DNA of 54,168 nucleotides from JAUIET01 sp045105115 (GTDB lineage: Bacteria; Pseudomonadota; Gammaproteobacteria; Pseudomonadales; JAUIET01): the NCBI GenBank assembly GCA_045105115.1, contig JBGCDE010000130.1:1-54168 (forward strand), written 5' to 3'. A program made the position numbers and the translations under genes. This document shows, in pieces, positions 45,253 to 54,168 of this stretch; positions within the stretch are counted from its first letter, which is position 1; every line of letters begins with the position of its first letter. The notes under the pieces are model-generated. The model searched no databases and was not told the origin of the DNA. It was given only the letters and a program-made list of their open reading frames with translations.

Positions 45253-46101
45253 CTAAAACTCATAGAATGCGCCAAAGTAAAGGCCTTTCGCTTCTATATC
45301 CAGGTCGATAAAGTCCGGGTTGCCATTTGAGTCGGTGACATCAAGGTCGTCAGCTTCCAGAGTAATGCTGCGATAGCCAAGTTCCAGACCCAGACCAATT
45401 TTGCTTTCCCAACCAAGGCGAAGATTGCTGTCGATGAATTTGTCGCCTTCAAAGGCGGCCGCTTTTACTTCAGCGTCGACTGATAGACCGGTGTTACCAA
45501 ATTCATAGCCGATGTGCGCGTATGGCAAAGGTAAGGCTTCATCTACTGACTGCCGGGCAACCGATTGATTGTCTTGGCTTCGAACTGTAAAAGAGCCGTC
45601 CAGTACCCGAATGGTGAAGCCAAGACTCACGTCGAAGCGGCCTTGTACGGGTTGCCAGTAAAGACTTAGATCAACGTGGTTCAAGTCCAGCGCTGAACGA
45701 ATTGTCTGGTTGGCCGTAAACGTCACATTGTCATAAGTAATGTCGCGCTGAAGGTCGTTGGTTTCGTCAGAATTTAGCTCGGTGTACTGCAGCTTTACGT
45801 TGGGTACCACGCCCAGTGGGTGTTCCAATAACAAGTAGTAGGAAAGCCCGGTTTCCGATCCAAATCCCAGGTCGTCCTCAACGCTCACAGTACCAATGTC
45901 TGTATTAGTGCTGTCGATCGAACCACCAAGATCTTGTGACCAGGAGTCTACGCCTATGCGTGCAGCAAAATCGGCGGCATGCGCCTGGTGACTGTTAAAT
46001 ACAAGGGTCGCTAACAGCAGTGTTGCGCCTAAATTTTGTGCGGTAGTAGCACGCTTCTGAAGTGCTTCATTTGCGACGGTTCGAAATTTGGTGTCTGCCA
46101 T
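45253..46101 (-). CDS. outer-membrane beta-barrel protein (TIGR04219-like)
   Basis: The 282-residue protein begins with a long N-region and hydrophobic signal (ATLLLATLVFNSHQAHAA). The mature barrel alternates polar and hydrophobic residues and ends GAFYEF, an outer-membrane C-terminal signature. The AARIGVDSWSQDLGG start and regular strands match the TIGR04219 family of small barrels. Function is unknown. It sits 19 bases after hemL on the same strand but is unlikely to be part of haem synthesis. Confidence 0.78.
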   Translation of the reverse strand: MADTKFRTVANEALQKRATTAQNLGATLLLATLVFNSHQAHAADFAARIGVDSWSQDLGGSIDSTNTDIGTVSVEDDLGFGSETGLSYYLLLEHPLGVVPNVKLQYTELNSDETNDLQRDITYDNVTFTANQTIRSALDLNHVDLSLYWQPVQGRFDVSLGFTIRVLDGSFTVRSQDNQSVARQSVDEALPLPYAHIGYEFGNTGLSVDAEVKAAAFEGDKFIDSNLRLGWESKIGLGLELGYRSITLEADDLDVTDSNGNPDFIDLDIEAKGLYFGAFYEF

Positions 46102-46120
46102 TACTATGCTCTATCGCGAG

Positions 46121-47407
46121 TTACTCGCTAAGAGTAGCAAAGGCTTTAGCTGCTGCTTCTACTGTGGCGTGTATATCTGCCTCAGAATGTGCAGATGACA
46201 CAAAACCTGCCTCAAATGCAGAGGGAGCGAGGTAGATCCCCTGTTCAAGCATTGAGCTAAAAAACTGACCGAAGCGCTGCGCGTGGCAGTTCACTGCGCC
46301 ATCGTACGAAGTGACTGAATCTGCATCGGTGAAAAACAGACCGAACATACCGCCAACCTTATTGCTGCAAATTGCTACATTGTGTTCTCTGGCCGCCGCG
46401 TGCAGGCCACTCAGTAGTTGATCTACTCGCGCCTGAATCGTGTCGTAAAAACCAGGCTGCTGTACCAGCTTTAAGTTTGCCAAACCGGCTGCCATAGCCA
46501 GCGGATTTCCAGACAGAGTGCCCGCCTGATACACAGGTCCTAGTGGTGCTAACTGACTCATTATGTCCTGGCGGCCACCAAAAGCACCGACTGGCATTCC
46601 ACCGCCAATGACCTTGCCGAAGGTGCTCATATCCGGAGTGACGCCGTACAGAGTTTGGGCGCCACCCAATGCCACCCGGAAGCCGGTCATAACTTCGTCA
46701 AAAATAAGTACCGTGCCATGCTCGTCACAAACCGCACGCAGCGCTTGCAAGAAGTTTTCAGTGGGCGGTATGCAATTCATATTACCAGCCACTGGCTCAA
46801 CAATGACACAGGCAATGTCTGAACCACAGGCTGCGAATATTTCGTTTACGCTGTCAGTGTTGTTGAAATCTGCGGTCAAGGTTTGTGCCGCAACACTAGC
46901 CGATATTCCTGGCGACGTGGGTTCGCCAAACGTTAACGCCCCAGACCCCGCTTTCACCAGTAGAGAATCAACGTGCCCGTGATAGCAACCTTCAAACTTG
47001 AGAATTTTCTCTCGACCGGTGTAACCTCGTGCCAGGCGAATTGCACTCATGGTCGCTTCGGTACCGGAGCTCACCATTCTCACCTGATCAAGAGAAGGGA
47101 TCAGCTCGCACAACAAATCGGCCATCTCGGTTTCCAGCTCGGTCGGCGCGCCAAAGCTAATTCCTTTTGCTAATTGTTGCTGTATAGCCGAGACAATATC
47201 CGGGTGAGAGTGTCCGGCAATCATCGGTCCCCAGGAACCCACATAATCAATGTAACGTTTGCCGTCAGCATCAATGATGTAAGCGCCTTCTGCACTTTCA
47301 ATAAATATGGGTTGCCCGCCTACGCTTTTGAATGCTCTTACTGGCGAGTTAACGCCGCCAGGTATGTGTTTCTGGGCGTGCGCGAACAGTTCGGATGATC
47401 GACTCAT
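46121..47407 (-). CDS. hemL: glutamate-1-semialdehyde 2,1-aminomutase
   Basis: The 428-residue PLP enzyme turns glutamate-1-semialdehyde into 5-aminolevulinate, the first dedicated haem precursor in the C5 pathway. The PLP Lys is in STFGKVIGGGMPVGAFGG; HIPGGVNSPVRAFKSVGG, FEGCYHGHVDSLL and IFDEVMTGFRVA are the expected signatures. Its neighbour encodes a HemJ-type protein, so two haem genes lie together. Confidence 0.97.
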   Translation of the reverse strand: MSRSSELFAHAQKHIPGGVNSPVRAFKSVGGQPIFIESAEGAYIIDADGKRYIDYVGSWGPMIAGHSHPDIVSAIQQQLAKGISFGAPTELETEMADLLCELIPSLDQVRMVSSGTEATMSAIRLARGYTGREKILKFEGCYHGHVDSLLVKAGSGALTFGEPTSPGISASVAAQTLTADFNNTDSVNEIFAACGSDIACVIVEPVAGNMNCIPPTENFLQALRAVCDEHGTVLIFDEVMTGFRVALGGAQTLYGVTPDMSTFGKVIGGGMPVGAFGGRQDIMSQLAPLGPVYQAGTLSGNPLAMAAGLANLKLVQQPGFYDTIQARVDQLLSGLHAAAREHNVAICSNKVGGMFGLFFTDADSVTSYDGAVNCHAQRFGQFFSSMLEQGIYLAPSAFEAGFVSSAHSEADIHATVEAAAKAFATLSE

Positions 47408-47430
47408 AAAGCGGTCCTGATTTTAGATAA

Positions 47431-47850
47431 TTAAAATGGGCGTACAACAACCAATATGACGATTGTAAACAACAAGACGACAGGCAACTCGTTGAAGATA
47501 CGAAAATAGCGATGCGATTTATTAACTGTGCCCGCTTCAAAGGCGCGTACAAAGCGCCCGCAGGCTAAATGGAATGCCAGCAATAGCACAATCAACAATA
47601 GCTTTAGCCACATCCACAATTGGGATACGTAATACTCCCAATTTAAGGCATAAAGAACCAAACCGAAGAAAATGGCGAGGGCGGCCAGCAAGCTCATGAA
47701 ACGATACAGCTTATGTTGCATAACATTCAGTTGCTGTTTGGTTTCTTCGGTTTCTGCCATGGCAGAATTTACAAACAAGCGTGGCAGGTAGAAGATACCT
47801 GAGAACCAGCAAACAACAAAAATAATATGTAGCGCTTTAATCCAAAGCAT
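47431..47850 (-). CDS. hemJ: HemJ-type protoporphyrinogen IX oxidase
   Basis: A 139-residue membrane protein with four hydrophobic helices. It starts MLWIKALHIIFVVCWFSGIFYLPRLFV, where the His and the WFSGIFYLPRLFV box are the HemJ (UPF0093/CopD-like) signature. HemJ oxidises protoporphyrinogen IX in many bacteria that lack HemG or HemY, and binds haem b through the conserved His. It is 23 bases upstream of hemL and likely cotranscribed with it. Confidence 0.88.
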   Translation of the reverse strand: MLWIKALHIIFVVCWFSGIFYLPRLFVNSAMAETEETKQQLNVMQHKLYRFMSLLAALAIFFGLVLYALNWEYYVSQLWMWLKLLLIVLLLAFHLACGRFVRAFEAGTVNKSHRYFRIFNELPVVLLFTIVILVVVRPF

Positions 47851-47873
47851 TTAAAAGATCTCTGTGGCAGCCG

Positions 47874-49697
47874 CTAGCTTCTTTGCGGGTGACGATAATA
47901 GTTTTCAATATCGCCTCTGGTGATTATACCGCTAGGCGGTACGTACAGTGCCAGCGGTGGGCCAGAAACGTAAAGCGCATCCGCTTCATCCTTATTCATC
48001 TGCTCTAATGCTTCCCGAAGAGTGGCCTGGGGTTGAATATCAGCCAGTTGGCGTCGTTTCCCGCCAATATCGAGAAGTTGAATCGGCGCGACCTGCTCTT
48101 CTTCCTCATTCTTTTCCGCACGTCTTTCAGCGCGGGCATTGTGCTCTTCCATGTGCAGGACCAAATCGGTTGAATCTACCAGAAATTTTGCAGAATCCGG
48201 GGGGGCGACCACCAACCAGCGAGGTCGGTTTTCCAGCAGCGTTTGTACTTGTTCCACAGTCATCGTGTGCGACACGCGACGGAAATTTCTCTCCATAAGG
48301 CTGGAAACGGACGCCCGCTGCAGAGCCCTTGATAGAGGATCATTTTGAATTTTGAAGCCTTGGCTGAGTAGGGTGGCGAGCTGCGCTGAGCTTTGTCGGA
48401 ACACGCCGTTATGCGTTAAGTTAGCGCAAATGATGGCTAACATGCCGGGTAATATAACGTGTGCGTTGTTTGTGAGTTCGACAATGGCCAGCAATGCAGC
48501 CAACGGTGCATTGAGGATAGCTGCCATCAGGGCCCCCATACCCAGTAAAACGTACAGGGTGATATCAGATGCCTGATCTGGTCGTAACTCAATGCCCACC
48601 GCACCCATTAAGCTTCCCACGCCTGCGCCTATGATCAATGCTGGCCCAATAAACCCCAGTGGGATTCCGAGTCCACAGGAAACGGCCGTAACAAATAGTT
48701 TTCCAAGAACAATCGCAAGCAAGGCAACGCCGACGATATTATTCTCTAACATGTTTTGTAGGGTGTCATAACCAAGGCCAAGAACCTCGGGAACGAACAC
48801 TGCGACTGAACCAGTAATGATTCCTGCAAGGCTAAGCCTCAACACTGGATTAATATGAGACAAGCGCAAACAGACATTCTGGATAGCAACAAAGCTCGCA
48901 GCGATTGTGCCGCAGGCAACACCTATCGCCGCAACAAACACAACTTCCTGCGCTGACGTCATCTGCACCGCCATGGTCAAAAGCATGGAATCACCACCGA
49001 AGGAATCAAGGCTAAGCAGTGTGGCTGTTATTGCCGCCAAAATTACCGGCGTAAAACCGGCAATAGTGTATTCCACCATCACGACTTCCATTGCAAAAAT
49101 AACACCGGCAATCGGTGTATTGAAGGAAGCTGCAATGGCTGCCGCGGTACCGCAACTAATAAGAATTCTTGAGCTGTTTCTGGGCAAATTCATGGCACGC
49201 GCTGCCCAACTGGTAACGGCAGCGCCCAAGTGTACCGCTGGCCCCTCACGCCCACCGGCTTGACCGGTGACAATCGCGACTGAACCAGCGACAAATTGCA
49301 AAATAGCATTTCTGGCGGGTAGGTCACCGTGCAGATTATTGGTGACGTGAATAACATGCGCGAGGCCCAGGCCTCGAGATTTTCGTTTCACGGCGAGCAT
49401 CATCAAGCCCAACACCAGCCCGCCAGTGGCTGGAAGACCAAAACGCCACAATACGTCAAGCTGCGCAAAGTTCCCTATGGTGCCAGCTGGCAGAACTAAG
49501 GTCTGGGAAACATCGATAACCCAGCGAAAGAACAAAATGACCATGGCAGCTAAAGCGCCGGAAATGATGCCCAGTATCGACAGGCTAAGAACAGCTTCGT
49601 TGTTCGCCAGTTTTTGTCTGACATAGCCAATCGGTCTGTTGAAGACTCGATTTAATGCCGCTTGCAGCCAGCGTATTCTATGTTTAACCATTGGCAA
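47874..49697 (-). CDS. ClC-family chloride channel/antiporter with CBS domains
   Basis: The 607-residue protein has the ClC transmembrane core and a cytoplasmic C-terminal pair of CBS domains (about 445–600) with a charged linker. The selectivity and gating loops are GGREGPAVHLG (external gating Glu) and GIPLGFIGPALIIG. The first GSGIP-type loop reads RGLGLAHVI here. At the inner-Glu position of E. coli ClcA I read Val in VIFAMEVVMVEY. By analogy with ClC proteins lacking that Glu it could be channel-like, but I would not press this from eye alignment. It probably balances chloride or responds to acid. Confidence 0.88.
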   Translation of the reverse strand: MPMVKHRIRWLQAALNRVFNRPIGYVRQKLANNEAVLSLSILGIISGALAAMVILFFRWVIDVSQTLVLPAGTIGNFAQLDVLWRFGLPATGGLVLGLMMLAVKRKSRGLGLAHVIHVTNNLHGDLPARNAILQFVAGSVAIVTGQAGGREGPAVHLGAAVTSWAARAMNLPRNSSRILISCGTAAAIAASFNTPIAGVIFAMEVVMVEYTIAGFTPVILAAITATLLSLDSFGGDSMLLTMAVQMTSAQEVVFVAAIGVACGTIAASFVAIQNVCLRLSHINPVLRLSLAGIITGSVAVFVPEVLGLGYDTLQNMLENNIVGVALLAIVLGKLFVTAVSCGLGIPLGFIGPALIIGAGVGSLMGAVGIELRPDQASDITLYVLLGMGALMAAILNAPLAALLAIVELTNNAHVILPGMLAIICANLTHNGVFRQSSAQLATLLSQGFKIQNDPLSRALQRASVSSLMERNFRRVSHTMTVEQVQTLLENRPRWLVVAPPDSAKFLVDSTDLVLHMEEHNARAERRAEKNEEEEQVAPIQLLDIGGKRRQLADIQPQATLREALEQMNKDEADALYVSGPPLALYVPPSGIITRGDIENYYRHPQRS

Positions 49698-49784
49698 ACA
49701 TTATACTGTTGCGCGGCAATGCGCGTAGTCAGTGATGGATTTGATGGGCATATTGCGGTCAATCTATCAGATTAAGAGAAGAGG

Positions 49785-50828
49785 ATGATGATTTCTGTTG
49801 GAATAGTGGGTGGTACAGGTTACACCGGCGCGGAGTTGTTGCGCTTGCTGGCAGGGCACCGGGAAGCGCGTGTTGATTTGATTACCTCGCGTGCGGAAGC
49901 CGGTGTTCGCGTTGACAGTCTGTATCCAACGCTGCGCGGGGTATGCGATCTAAGCTTTGAGGCTCCGGACGCCGGACGCTTGGCAGAATGCGATCTGGTG
50001 TATTTCGCTACGCCGCACGGCGTTGCAATGGAGCTTATGCCGGAGCTGATCAAGCGTGGCACCCGTGTGGTGGACTTGTCGGCTGACTTTCGTCTGCGCG
50101 ATATTGACGTGTGGGAAACCTGGTATGGCCAAAAACACACTTGCCCAGAGTTGGTTGAACAAGCTGTGTACGGCTTGCCGGAAGTGAATCGCTCCAGTAT
50201 TCGTGATGCTCAGCTGGTTGCAGCAGCCGGCTGTTACCCCACCTCGGTTCAGTTGGGTTTTTTGCCATTGTTGGCCAACGAGCTCATTGATGAGAGTACT
50301 TTGATCGCCAATGCGGCATCCGGCGTCAGTGGCGCTGGACGACAGGCAAAAATAGATAATTTGCTGGCAGAGCTTAGCGACAACTTTAAAGCCTATGGTG
50401 TAAGCGGTCACAGGCATTTACCGGAAATAGAGCAAGGCTTGAATACCGCGGCAAAGCAGACGGTTCAATTAACCTTCGTACCGCATTTGTTGCCTGTGAT
50501 TCGGGGTATTCATGCCACTTTGTATGGGCAAATTAAGGCCGAAGGTATTGATGAGCAGGCCCTGCAGGCTTTGTATGAGCAGTATTATTCTGATGAACCT
50601 TTCGTAGATGTATTGCCCGCTGGCCAGCTTCCGCAAACGCGAAATGTGAAAGGCAGTAATGTGTGCCGGATTGCAGTCAGCCAGCCACAGCAGCGCAATA
50701 CGGTGGTTATTTGTTCAGCGATTGATAACTTGGTGAAAGGCGCTTCCGGTCAAGCCATACAATGTATGAATATCATGCTAGGCTTAAACGAAACCGCTGG
50801 TCTGGAAAGCGTGCCGCTCTGCCCTTAG
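49785..50828 (+). CDS. argC: N-acetyl-gamma-glutamyl-phosphate reductase
   Basis: The 347-residue NADPH enzyme is the third step of arginine synthesis. It shows SVGIVGGTGYTGAELLRLL (nucleotide fold), the active-site Cys in VAAAGCYPTSVQLG, and the catalytic His in GVSGHRHLPEIEQ. Two adjacent ATG codons can serve as start. It begins a rightward run with DUF6776, bactofilin and erpA, as in Pseudomonas, though it may have its own promoter. Confidence 0.97.
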   Translation: MMISVGIVGGTGYTGAELLRLLAGHREARVDLITSRAEAGVRVDSLYPTLRGVCDLSFEAPDAGRLAECDLVYFATPHGVAMELMPELIKRGTRVVDLSADFRLRDIDVWETWYGQKHTCPELVEQAVYGLPEVNRSSIRDAQLVAAAGCYPTSVQLGFLPLLANELIDESTLIANAASGVSGAGRQAKIDNLLAELSDNFKAYGVSGHRHLPEIEQGLNTAAKQTVQLTFVPHLLPVIRGIHATLYGQIKAEGIDEQALQALYEQYYSDEPFVDVLPAGQLPQTRNVKGSNVCRIAVSQPQQRNTVVICSAIDNLVKGASGQAIQCMNIMLGLNETAGLESVPLCP

Positions 50829-50890
50829 CTGAGTTGCCCGATTTGGACTGGCGTTGATATTGATTTAATTGTTCGGCGCAAATCCCTCGC

Positions 50891-51619
50891 ATGGCCAAGG
50901 TAAAAGAAAGCAAGAAAACTCGCATGGTGGTGGTGCCCTACGACCCCTCCCGCAGAATTCTGTTTGTTTTGTTCGTATTGCTGCTATTGGCGGCAAGCTT
51001 CGCGGCAGGCTTTGTTCTGTCTAATCAAGATTACTTCACAGTAAAACAACAGCGTGATGATCTGTTGATAGAGTTGTCTGAGGCGAATAAGGAAAACAAA
51101 GAGCAGCAGAGACGCGTAGCGCAATTGCAGATGGGTGCAAATGTTGATCAGCAAGCCACGAATCAGGTGCGCGAGAGCATGGCCGATTTAAGGCAGGAGA
51201 TTACTGAGCTCAATTCTGAAATCAGTTTTTACAAAGGCTTAATGGCGCCGAAAGATCGCGAGAAAGGCGTCAGTATTCGAAGCCTTGATTTGTTAGCGAC
51301 GGCCAGCCCACGTAAATACCAATTCAAAATGGTATTGCAACAGTTTGCCAATGAGCACCGACTGGTGATGGGCAACGTGAATGTGAGTGTGGTGGGCAAG
51401 CAAGCGGGTAAGGATTTAACCCTTTCCCTGAGCGACCTTTCTGAGAATGTGGCTGCAAAAAATATTAAGTACCGCTTTAAATATTTTCAGAATATTGAAG
51501 GCGATGTTGTGCTGCCGGTTGGCTATGAGCCAACCAGGATTGATGTGGTGGTGCGAGGCTCAGGGACGAAGCCAGTCTATGTTGAGAAAAAATTTGCTTG
51601 GTTAACCCAGGAGGCATAA
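50891..51619 (+). CDS. DUF6776-type membrane protein with coiled coil
   Basis: The 242-residue protein has a basic N-terminus (MAKVKESKKTRM), one membrane helix (about 24–46), then a coiled coil (about 55–115) and a globular C-terminal domain (about 120–242). The periplasmic side should hold most of it. It is the usual companion between argC and the bactofilin gene in Gammaproteobacteria, and may work with the bactofilin in cell-shape or wall maintenance, but the function has not been shown. The bactofilin gene follows at once (two bases after the stop codon). Confidence 0.82.
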   Translation: MAKVKESKKTRMVVVPYDPSRRILFVLFVLLLLAASFAAGFVLSNQDYFTVKQQRDDLLIELSEANKENKEQQRRVAQLQMGANVDQQATNQVRESMADLRQEITELNSEISFYKGLMAPKDREKGVSIRSLDLLATASPRKYQFKMVLQQFANEHRLVMGNVNVSVVGKQAGKDLTLSLSDLSENVAAKNIKYRFKYFQNIEGDVVLPVGYEPTRIDVVVRGSGTKPVYVEKKFAWLTQEA

Positions 51620-51621
51620 GC

Positions 51622-52122
51622 ATGTTTAAGAAAAGTGAGAAAAGTGCGCCAAAGAAGAACAGTGGCGTTACCACGTTGGTAGCAGAAGGCACTGAAATTC
51701 TTGGCGATATCCGCTTTAGCGGCAACCTAGAAATTGAAGGTTGTGTTAAAGGCAATATCATTGCGGCCGAGGGCGCTGAATCCGCCATGCGGATTATGGA
51801 AAGCGGCCGTGTGGAAGGTGATGTATATGTTCCACATGTGGTCATCAACGGCAATGTAACGGGTGAAGTTCATTCCAGCAAATACATTGAGCTTGCCAGT
51901 AAAGCGCATGTAGAAGGTAATGTTCACTACAACATCATTGAGATGGTGCGTGGTGCGCAGGTGAATGGAAACCTGATCTATAATTCGGCTTATTCTGAAG
52001 AAGCACCCAAAGGTAAGCGTTCCACACCCAGTGATGAGCTCAAGTTCGGCGCAAATGTCGACAAGAAGGGCAGTGGTTCAAAGAACATGAAGGGTTTTGT
52101 TGACGGCAAGGCCAGCGCCTAG
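51622..52122 (+). CDS. bactofilin (polymer-forming cytoskeletal protein)
   Basis: I take the ATG at 51622 (166 residues), since AGGAGG sits seven bases upstream; the ATG at 51598 lies within the previous gene. After a short basic tail (MFKKSEKSAPKKN), residues about 15–120 form the bactofilin right-handed beta helix, visible as regular short turns with VEGDVYVPHVVINGNVTGEV and IELASKAHVEGNVHYN. The C-terminus is charged. Bactofilins polymerise without nucleotides and often anchor to the membrane near wall enzymes. The M23 peptidase three genes on may be relevant. Confidence 0.92.
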   Translation: MFKKSEKSAPKKNSGVTTLVAEGTEILGDIRFSGNLEIEGCVKGNIIAAEGAESAMRIMESGRVEGDVYVPHVVINGNVTGEVHSSKYIELASKAHVEGNVHYNIIEMVRGAQVNGNLIYNSAYSEEAPKGKRSTPSDELKFGANVDKKGSGSKNMKGFVDGKASA

Positions 52123-52163
52123 GGATAATTGCTGCTGGACTCTCATAAGTAACAGGCATAAGC

Positions 52164-52517
52164 ATGACAGCCAGCAGTAATATAGAAGACAACATTCTTG
52201 TTGTTAGCGATCAGGCCGTTGCCAAACTCAAGGCCCTGATCGAAGATGAAGGTAATGACGAGCTCAAGTTGCGTGTCTTTGTCACCGGTGGCGGCTGCTC
52301 AGGCTTCCAGTACGGATTTACCTTCGACGAATTTGCGGCTGATGATGACGCCTTGGTTGAGAAAGAAGGCGTAGGCGTACTTGTTGACTCGTTAAGTTAT
52401 TCCTATCTTGTTGGCTCCAGAATTGATTTTGTTGAGAATCTGGAAGGCGCTAGATTTATCGTCGATAACCCGAATGCTGATACCACTTGTGGTTGCGGGT
52501 CATCATTTTCGATGTGA
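52164..52517 (+). CDS. erpA: iron–sulfur cluster insertion protein
   Basis: The 117-residue A-type carrier has the three cluster-binding Cys of the family: one in FVTGGGCSGFQYGF and two in the C-terminal TCGCGSSFSM. It hands [4Fe-4S] clusters to client proteins, notably in isoprenoid synthesis in other bacteria. Its neighbours in the argC–bactofilin–erpA–anmK block match Pseudomonas order and support ErpA over IscA or SufA. It converges on anmK with 10 bases between stops. Confidence 0.94.
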   Translation: MTASSNIEDNILVVSDQAVAKLKALIEDEGNDELKLRVFVTGGGCSGFQYGFTFDEFAADDDALVEKEGVGVLVDSLSYSYLVGSRIDFVENLEGARFIVDNPNADTTCGCGSSFSM

Positions 52518-52527
52518 GCGTTTGCCG

Positions 52528-53658
52528 CTAGCCTAGAAAAATTCCACCCAATACCGAATCTTGCAAACCACCGGTAAAACTCTTGATTGCAACTTTGTTG
52601 CCGGCCATGGTTTGCTGCGCAAACCATGCAAACGCGCAGCACTCTACTAAATCAGGCGCTATTCCCAGTACTTCAGTAGATGCAACAGCGGTGTTGGGCA
52701 TCAGATCTGAGAGACGTTTCATCAGAGCCAGGTTGTAGGCGCCACCGCCGCACACAAACACCTCATCAATATGCCCAGGTGCAAGGTCGATACCCGACTT
52801 AATGCTTGATGCAGTGAACTCCAAGAGCGTTGCCTGAACATCTTGTTGTGGGGTGGAAGAATGATTCAGCAGCTTTTCTTGCAACCAATGTAGGTTGAAT
52901 TGTTCTCTGCCGGTGCTCTTGGGGGGCGCAAGCTTCAGGAATGGATGTGCATTAAGTGCGCTGAGTAACTCAGAATTGACTGCACCCTGAGAGGCCCAAG
53001 CGCCATCCTCGTCAAATGATTTTTGTTGCTGCGCGCCGATCCAGGCATCCATCAATACGTTGCCTGGTCCGCTGTCAAACCCCAACACAACTTCCTTAGC
53101 GTTCAAAACGCTTATGTTTGCCATGCCGCCTATGTTGACGATGGCTCGAGTGTTGGCGCTGCTAAAAGCCGCCGCGTGGAAGGCTGGGGCAAGTGGTGCT
53201 CCGTGCCCACCATTAGCCAGATTGGCGCGACGGAAATCACCGACCACGGTAATGCCGGTTCGAGTGGCGATAGTATTTGGGTCGCCGATCTGCAATGTAG
53301 TGCCAGGTTTCGAAGGGTCACTTGGTGGGCAATGGCGAATGGTTTGGCCGTGGCTACCAATAGCGCGTATTTGCTCAGGCGCCAAATCCGCCTTAACCAG
53401 AAGTTGCTCGACGCCCTTAGCCACTAATTGGCCTAGGCTAGCGTCTGCGCTCATCATGCTTTCCAGCGTAAGATGCTCGTTTTCGCACAAGGCCAACATT
53501 TCCGCGCGTGCAGTGCTGTCGTAATTCAGGTGGTGGTGAAAAAGGCTCTGTGGTTGCCCTGATAGATCAACAACAACCAGGTCTAGACCGTCGAGGCTGG
53601 TGCCCGACATTACGCCGATATAGTATTTGTCGGGAACGCTAGACCTAATGGCCGGCAT
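52528..53658 (-). CDS. anmK: anhydro-N-acetylmuramic acid kinase
   Basis: The 376-residue kinase phosphorylates 1,6-anhydro-MurNAc during cell-wall recycling. Family marks are YIGVMSGTSLDGLDLVVVD at the start, GSHGQTIRH, GDFRRANLANGGHGAPLAP, IVNIGGMANI, FDSGPGNVLMDAW and EVFVCGGGAYN. Its start overlaps the end of the M23 peptidase gene by 14 bases, so they are coupled. The pairing of a wall hydrolase with a wall-recycling kinase is standard in Pseudomonas. Confidence 0.96.
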   Translation of the reverse strand: MPAIRSSVPDKYYIGVMSGTSLDGLDLVVVDLSGQPQSLFHHHLNYDSTARAEMLALCENEHLTLESMMSADASLGQLVAKGVEQLLVKADLAPEQIRAIGSHGQTIRHCPPSDPSKPGTTLQIGDPNTIATRTGITVVGDFRRANLANGGHGAPLAPAFHAAAFSSANTRAIVNIGGMANISVLNAKEVVLGFDSGPGNVLMDAWIGAQQQKSFDEDGAWASQGAVNSELLSALNAHPFLKLAPPKSTGREQFNLHWLQEKLLNHSSTPQQDVQATLLEFTASSIKSGIDLAPGHIDEVFVCGGGAYNLALMKRLSDLMPNTAVASTEVLGIAPDLVECCAFAWFAQQTMAGNKVAIKSFTGGLQDSVLGGIFLG

Positions 53659-54168
53659 CAGCGCTTCGTGGTTCCACTAAGGTGTAGGCGCCAGTGTTTA
53701 ATTGCGCTAACTGGTAGGCTTGTTGGTGCTTGGCCAGTTTCACTTCCAAAGAGGCAATGCTTTGTTTGAAGCGTTGCATTTCAGCGTCAGCAATCGATTT
53801 TGCTTTTGGCAGCTTGTTTAGAATAGTGCGCGGATTGCGGTGAACACCATTGACGAGAAATTCGTAATGCAGGTGCGGCCCTGTTGCATAACCGGTTGAG
53901 CCGACCGTACCAATAACCTGTCCTTTCTTCACTTTGCTTAAACGCTTGACGTGGCGTTTGGTGAGATGGAGATATTTTGTGGTGTACTGCGGCCCGTGAC
54001 TAACCACTATAAAGTTGCCATTAGCCCGTGAGTACCCAGATTTTGTTACTCGGCCATCGCCGGCTGCGAATACCGGTGTGCCGCGCGGAGCAGCGTAATC
54101 GATGCCACGATGGGCCCGAATGCTCTTATGGATTGGATGGCGTCTGCGCGGATTGAAATTAGAGCTAA
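53645..54168 (-). CDS. M23 family peptidoglycan metallopeptidase, C-terminal part
   Basis: The frame runs off the window edge, so only the last 174 residues are visible. It contains the LytM/M23 zinc site: RAHRGIDYAAPRGTPV (HxxxD) and GPHLHYEFLVNG (HxH), with GDGRVTKSGYSRANGNFIVV between. The tail is a helix of about 40 residues (ADAEMQRFKQSIASLEVKLA) that may regulate it. It should cut peptide cross-bridges in the cell wall. The N-terminus, expected to hold a signal and LysM or OapA-like domain, lies outside the window. Confidence 0.93.
   Translation of the reverse strand, partial: SSNFNPRRRHPIHKSIRAHRGIDYAAPRGTPVFAAGDGRVTKSGYSRANGNFIVVSHGPQYTTKYLHLTKRHVKRLSKVKKGQVIGTVGSTGYATGPHLHYEFLVNGVHRNPRTILNKLPKAKSIADAEMQRFKQSIASLEVKLAKHQQAYQLAQLNTGAYTLVEPRSADAGH

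Overview
The window is a chromosomal segment of a gammaproteobacterium of moderate GC content. Gene order places it: dksA–gluQ–cbrX–cbrA–cbrB–pcnB–folK–panC followed by acs, and argC–DUF6776–bactofilin–erpA–anmK–M23 peptidase, are arrangements I know from Pseudomonas and relatives. The proteins are not close enough to any genus I can name from sequence alone. I see no tRNA, rRNA, CRISPR array, transposase or integrase.

Region 1 (1–9.1 kb): the 3' end of an SDR oxidoreductase, then a leftward three-gene operon of a metacaspase-like protease, a membrane-anchored CHAT-type protease with a zinc ribbon, and an exported trypsin-like protease. Upstream lie a 21-bp minisatellite and a divergent TolB-like/TPR membrane protein. 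This protease trio is one of the two most unusual gene sets here.

Region 2 (9.1–13.4 kb): a DUF3604 protein, a cupredoxin-like exported protein and a beta-barrel outer-membrane protein.

Region 3 (13.5–21.3 kb): a compact candidate biosynthetic locus. It has a fatty-acyl-CoA ligase-like gene (divergent), a free carrier protein, an acyl-CoA-dehydrogenase-type flavoenzyme and a stand-alone adenylation enzyme, the same trio that converts proline to pyrrolyl-carrier protein in pigment and toxin pathways. A duplicated ectoine-synthase-like cupin and a NodU/CmcH-type carbamoyltransferase follow. No PKS or NRPS megasynthase is present. Two related hairpin repeats of about 110 bp lie at its right edge.

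Region 4 (21.4–33.2 kb): DUF2235 hydrolase–pyrF–alkB, lepB, an epoxide-hydrolase-like protein, an RND efflux pump with its fusion protein, acs, a PhzF-like isomerase and panC.

Region 5 (33.3–43.3 kb): deoxynucleoside kinase, folK, pcnB, the CbrA/CbrB carbon-nitrogen control system, a small membrane gene (cbrX), gluQ, dksA with a histone-H1-like tail, and a Rieske protein. Between cbrB and pcnB is a good candidate for a short CrcZ-like RNA: a sigma-54 promoter, an upstream GTTAC-N14-GTAAC palindrome, an A-rich Hfq-type body and a hairpin.

Region 6 (43.3–54.2 kb): mostly housekeeping genes: a patatin, an outer-membrane barrel, hemL, hemJ, a ClC channel, argC, DUF6776, bactofilin, erpA, anmK and an M23 peptidase cut by the window edge.
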